In this document: positions 39,936 to 41,446 of the stretch, one piece after another
Layout: each line of letters opens with the position of its first letter
How positions within the stretch are numbered: the stretch's first letter is position 1
Origin: Dehalococcoidia bacterium
Lineage (GTDB): Bacteria; Chloroflexota; Dehalococcoidia; Lucifugimonadales; UBA3495
DNA: 41,446 bases
Direction of reading: 5' to 3'
Assembly: GCA_022825745.1 (NCBI GenBank)
Contig: JAJDWF010000028.1
Span: forward strand, 1-41,446
Notes under the pieces: generated by a model
Seen by the model: only the letters and a program-made list of their open reading frames with translations
Databases searched by the model: none
What the model was told of the DNA's origin: nothing
Translations under genes and position numbers: made by a program

Positions 39936-39975
39936 CATGCCATTCGGCAAGTTCCACTATGCTGTCCCGGCTCAG

Positions 39976-40227
39976 TTATCCCTGCGGCGTAAAGCTGTAG
40001 TAACGCACCCCCGCCATCGGAATCCCGTAGCCGAACCTCATCTGCGTTGCGTCGGCCGCTCGCTCCGTATCGGGCTCCAGGGCCCGGGAGCCGAAATCGC
40101 TCAGCGTATCCGCCAGGTCCTGTTCCACCCGCTCCGCAAGCAGGCCGCCCTGGTGGTCGCGCTCCGCAACGTCGCTGCGTTCAATGTTGCTGCGTTCAAA
40201 GTTGCCCCGTTCATTAATGGTAATCAT
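39976..40227 (-). CDS. Small protein of unknown family, copy 1
   Basis: An 83-residue protein starting MITINER at ATG 40227, with GGAGGA 6 nt upstream; an ATG two codons earlier would leave no spacing. It has an N-terminal pentapeptide stretch (ERGNF, ERSNI, ERSDV), a helical centre (GGLLAERVEQDLADTLSDFG), and the end YGIPMAGVRYYSFTPQG. The start, the GLL-x-E-V-E-x-D core and the C-terminal 12-residue block match the neighbour at 40368. No signal peptide, membrane helix or Cys. It has its own promoter and a strong terminator behind it. Function unknown. Confidence 0.7.
   Translation of the reverse strand: MITINERGNFERSNIERSDVAERDHQGGLLAERVEQDLADTLSDFGSRALEPDTERAADATQMRFGYGIPMAGVRYYSFTPQG
40168..40212 (-). 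repeat. Three 15-bp tandem repeats coding pentapeptides
   Basis: Imperfect units at 40168-40182, 40183-40197 and 40198-40212 (plus strand consensus aaYgtYgctgcgttc) encode the ER(S/G)(N/D)(V/I/F) pentapeptides of copy 1. The paralogue lacks them. Confidence 0.75.
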
Positions 40228-40280
40228 CGCCATTCCTCCATATTTGCTATCGTTGGTGCATCAGACTTGATACGCTCTAT

Positions 40281-40309
40281 ATCATAGATGATGATGGCGA
40301 TTTAGTCAA
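40281..40309 (-). promoter_or_regulatory. Promoter of small-protein gene copy 1
   Basis: On the minus strand, TTGACT (40309-40304), a 17-bp spacer and TATGAT (40286-40281). Initiation near 40274 leaves about 47 nt before ATG 40227. Confidence 0.7.
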
Positions 40310-40314
40310 GAGCA

Positions 40315-40339
40315 AGGGGCGACCAACCTGGCCGCCCCT
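40315..40339 (-). terminator. Hairpin between the two small-protein genes
   Basis: AGGGGCG/CGCCCCT arms (40339-40333 and 40321-40315 on the minus strand) extended by a G-T pair and CCA/TGG. It is followed by TTGCTCTTGACT, a poor T-run that runs into the -35 of copy 1. It may partly terminate the copy 2 transcript. Confidence 0.5.
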
Positions 40340-40367
40340 GTGGGAACCGCGCCGCCCTCCTGTAGCG

Positions 40368-40589
40368 CTAGCGCTCCGGCACGTACGTGTAGTAACGCAC
40401 CCCCGCCATCGGTATCCCGTACGCCAGGCTCGGCGGCGGAATGTGCCGGACCCGCTCCGGCGCGGCGTCTTCCATCCGTGCCCCGAACTCGGTCAGCACG
40501 TTGCTCATGTCCTCCTCCACCCATTCGCTAAGCAACCCGGATCGTCGGTCAATCTGTTCTTGGATCAGTCGTTCGTTGACAGTAACCAT
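40368..40589 (-). CDS. Small protein of unknown family, copy 2
   Basis: A 73-residue protein starting MVTVNER at ATG 40589, with GGAGG about 10 nt upstream. A helical middle (GLLSEWVEEDMSNVLTEFGA) matches copy 1's core, and it ends YGIPMAGVRYYTYVPER. Identity between the two copies is concentrated at the start, the GLL core and the last 17 residues, with the 12 residues YGIPMAGVRYY plus a shared Pro identical or nearly so. I do not recognise the family. It could be a structural small protein, a regulator or a precursor peptide with a C-terminal core; none is shown. Confidence 0.7.
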   Translation of the reverse strand: MVTVNERLIQEQIDRRSGLLSEWVEEDMSNVLTEFGARMEDAAPERVRHIPPPSLAYGIPMAGVRYYTYVPER

Positions 40590-40645
40590 CGTTGCTTTCC
40601 TCCCTATGTTGATTCACCGAATCATCATCGATTGCGATTTTCATT

Positions 40646-40674
40646 ATCGTAAATGCCAATGCACCCCCTGTCAA
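40646..40674 (-). promoter_or_regulatory. Promoter of small-protein gene copy 2
   Basis: On the minus strand, a perfect TTGACA (40674-40669), a 17-bp spacer and TACGAT (40651-40646). Initiation near 40639 leaves about 50 nt before ATG 40589. Confidence 0.7.
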
Positions 40675-40743
40675 CCCCCTCCCCCAAAACAGACTACGCT
40701 TGGGCCAATAGGGAGCAGGGATGAGGAGTGGCGCAACAATCCG

Positions 40744-41010
40744 TTACGGGAAGTTGCGGTAGATTTGGCTGCGGTGCAGGAAGCGGCGCAGGATGATAGT
40801 GTCGCCGTCCTGCGTGATGCCCAGGCGGTGCTCGCCGATTCTGATGCGGTAGTGCCGACCTTCGCCCCGCAGTCGTCTGACTCCCCTGACCTCGGTGAGG
40901 CTGGAGGCCGCCTTGAGTTCTGCGATTATCCGCTCGATGCTTTGGGCCAGGGTCGGGTTGCGCAGCCGTTGGAGGTCGCGGTTGAATCGGGCGTGATACC
41001 TAAGCTCCAT
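40744..41010 (-). CDS. RelE/ParE-family toxin
   Basis: An 88-residue basic protein with the RelE fold pattern: an N-terminal strand (MELRYHARFNRDLQRL), two helices (LAQSIERIIAELKAA), then strands GVRRLRGEGRHYRIRIGEHRLGI and the basic end FLHRSQIYRNF. RelE proteins cut mRNA on the ribosome. The start overlaps the upstream DUF104 stop by 11 nt, the antitoxin-first layout of type II systems. The catalytic residues are not pinned down by eye. Confidence 0.82.
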   Translation of the reverse strand: MELRYHARFNRDLQRLRNPTLAQSIERIIAELKAASSLTEVRGVRRLRGEGRHYRIRIGEHRLGITQDGDTIILRRFLHRSQIYRNFP

Positions 41011-41272
41011 GCGTGTCCCGCAGGGCCCGCAGGGTTGCCATTACTTCGGCTTCGCTGACGAATTCGTTGGGGTCGTCGATGCTGACCTCGAGCATGGCCT
41101 GGAGCAGGCCGGCGTCTTCTGCCTCGTCGATGTCGGACGGCGACGGGTCCGGCCCGGGGTCGTCCAGGGTCTGGATATTCAGCTCGACCAGGACGCCTTC
41201 GGGCAGGTCCAGCGGCTCCAGCGGGGTGAGCACGCCGTCGGTGAATCGGGCATTTACGGTCCTGGTGGCCAT
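41000..41272 (-). CDS. DUF104 (AF2212-like) antitoxin
   Basis: A 90-residue protein. TRTVNARFTDGVLTPLEPLD and LPEGVLVELNIQ match DUF104, a small beta-barrel antitoxin-like domain. The acidic C-terminal half (about 35-90) with EDAGLLQAMLEV and FVSEAEVMATLRALR probably wraps the toxin. ATG 41272 follows AGGAGC; the frame stays open to the window end but without other support. It overlaps and precedes the RelE-like toxin gene, and would bind both toxin and its own promoter. Confidence 0.8.
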   Translation of the reverse strand: MATRTVNARFTDGVLTPLEPLDLPEGVLVELNIQTLDDPGPDPSPSDIDEAEDAGLLQAMLEVSIDDPNEFVSEAEVMATLRALRDTHGA

Positions 41273-41309
41273 GGTGGTCGCTCCTGATGTCGGGCGTCGC
41301 TTTGCCGGC

Positions 41310-41318
41310 ATTTTAGCA
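41310..41318 (-). promoter_or_regulatory. Extended -10 promoter of the toxin-antitoxin pair
   Basis: On the minus strand TGC-TAAAAT (41318-41310), an extended -10 about 38 bp before ATG 41272. No good -35 is seen, as is usual for extended -10 promoters. Confidence 0.45.
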
Positions 41319-41362
41319 CGCGGCTCACGTTGGCTGGGACGGGCGTCGAGGAGGGCCGTGGA

Positions 41363-41403
41363 GTAGCAGACAGAGACCGCCACGAGGGCGGTCTCGACCC
41401 TAC
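41363..41403. repeat. 41-bp palindromic element with GTAG/CTAC ends
   Basis: GAGACCGCC (41373-41381), an ACGAG loop and GGCGGTCTC (41387-41395), within outer GTAG (41363-41366) and CTAC (41400-41403). The form is the same as the element at 18762 (GTA/TAC ends, GGCGG core), although the sequences differ. Confidence 0.5.
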
Positions 41404-41446
41404 CGGCGAAACGATAGGGGTGGTTCATAAAGCATACTACCATCAA

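Noticed and set aside
41273..41446. Extension of the DUF104 frame to the window end
   Set aside because: It passes through a palindromic element and a promoter-like site, and the internal ATG has a ribosome site and starts at the domain boundary.

Overview
The window is GC-rich bacterial DNA. Its gene content is a pile-up of family III (CaiB/BaiF) CoA-transferases, two of them double-length fusions, together with MmgE/PrpD, a thiolase/DUF35 pair, MFS carriers, a D-hydantoinase, amidase and S9 peptidases, several mini toxin-antitoxin loci and PaREP1/HEPN-like genes. This is most like free-living or host-associated Chloroflexota (SAR202/Dehalococcoidia type). That assignment is inference from gene content only; there is no rRNA in the window.

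Layout. 1-7.8 kb: the tail of an oligopeptidase B gene, MmgE/PrpD, a fused CoA-transferase, a coiled-coil/nuclease-like protein, a two-subunit thiamine-diphosphate enzyme with a clear sigma70-type promoter, and a DUF35/thiolase-like operon. 7.9-8.1 kb: tRNA-Ala(CGC) and tRNA-Arg(CCT) under one promoter. 8.1-11.1 kb: an NHL propeller, dnaA and a 347-bp spacer without recognisable DnaA boxes. 11.1-13.9 kb: an orphan nucleic-acid methyltransferase, a GNAT and two overlapping PaREP1/HEPN-like genes. 13.9-18.1 kb: a second fused CoA-transferase translationally coupled to an MFS carrier. 18.1-22 kb: a NYN-domain nuclease with a two-hairpin leader, a dihydropyrimidinase/D-hydantoinase, a DUF433/DUF5615 toxin-antitoxin pair and a D-2-hydroxyacid dehydrogenase. 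22-26.8 kb: an Asp-box propeller plus MFS operon, and an S9 oligopeptidase. 26.8-30.6 kb: a mixed run of PaREP1-like, HTH, GatC/AtzG-like, MNT nucleotidyltransferase, amidase and tandem-GNAT genes. 30.6-33.9 kb: comEA/comEC competence genes. 34-39.9 kb: a probable operon of SMP-30, transglutaminase-like, unknown and NDUFAF7-type methyltransferase genes, then a CoA-transferase and a glutaredoxin-thioredoxin reductase fusion. 39.9-41.4 kb: two paralogous small proteins of unknown function, each with its own promoter, and a DUF104/RelE toxin-antitoxin pair.

The metabolic theme is uptake and CoA-dependent or hydrolytic breakdown of organic acids, amides and peptides. By eye, several catalytic families here lack canonical residues: four of five CoA-transferase domains, the thiolase, and the TPP metal motif. 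The strongest candidate for something undescribed is the small-protein pair at 39976-40589. The two diverge through most of their length but share an identical 12-residue C-terminal block, and both carry near-consensus promoters.
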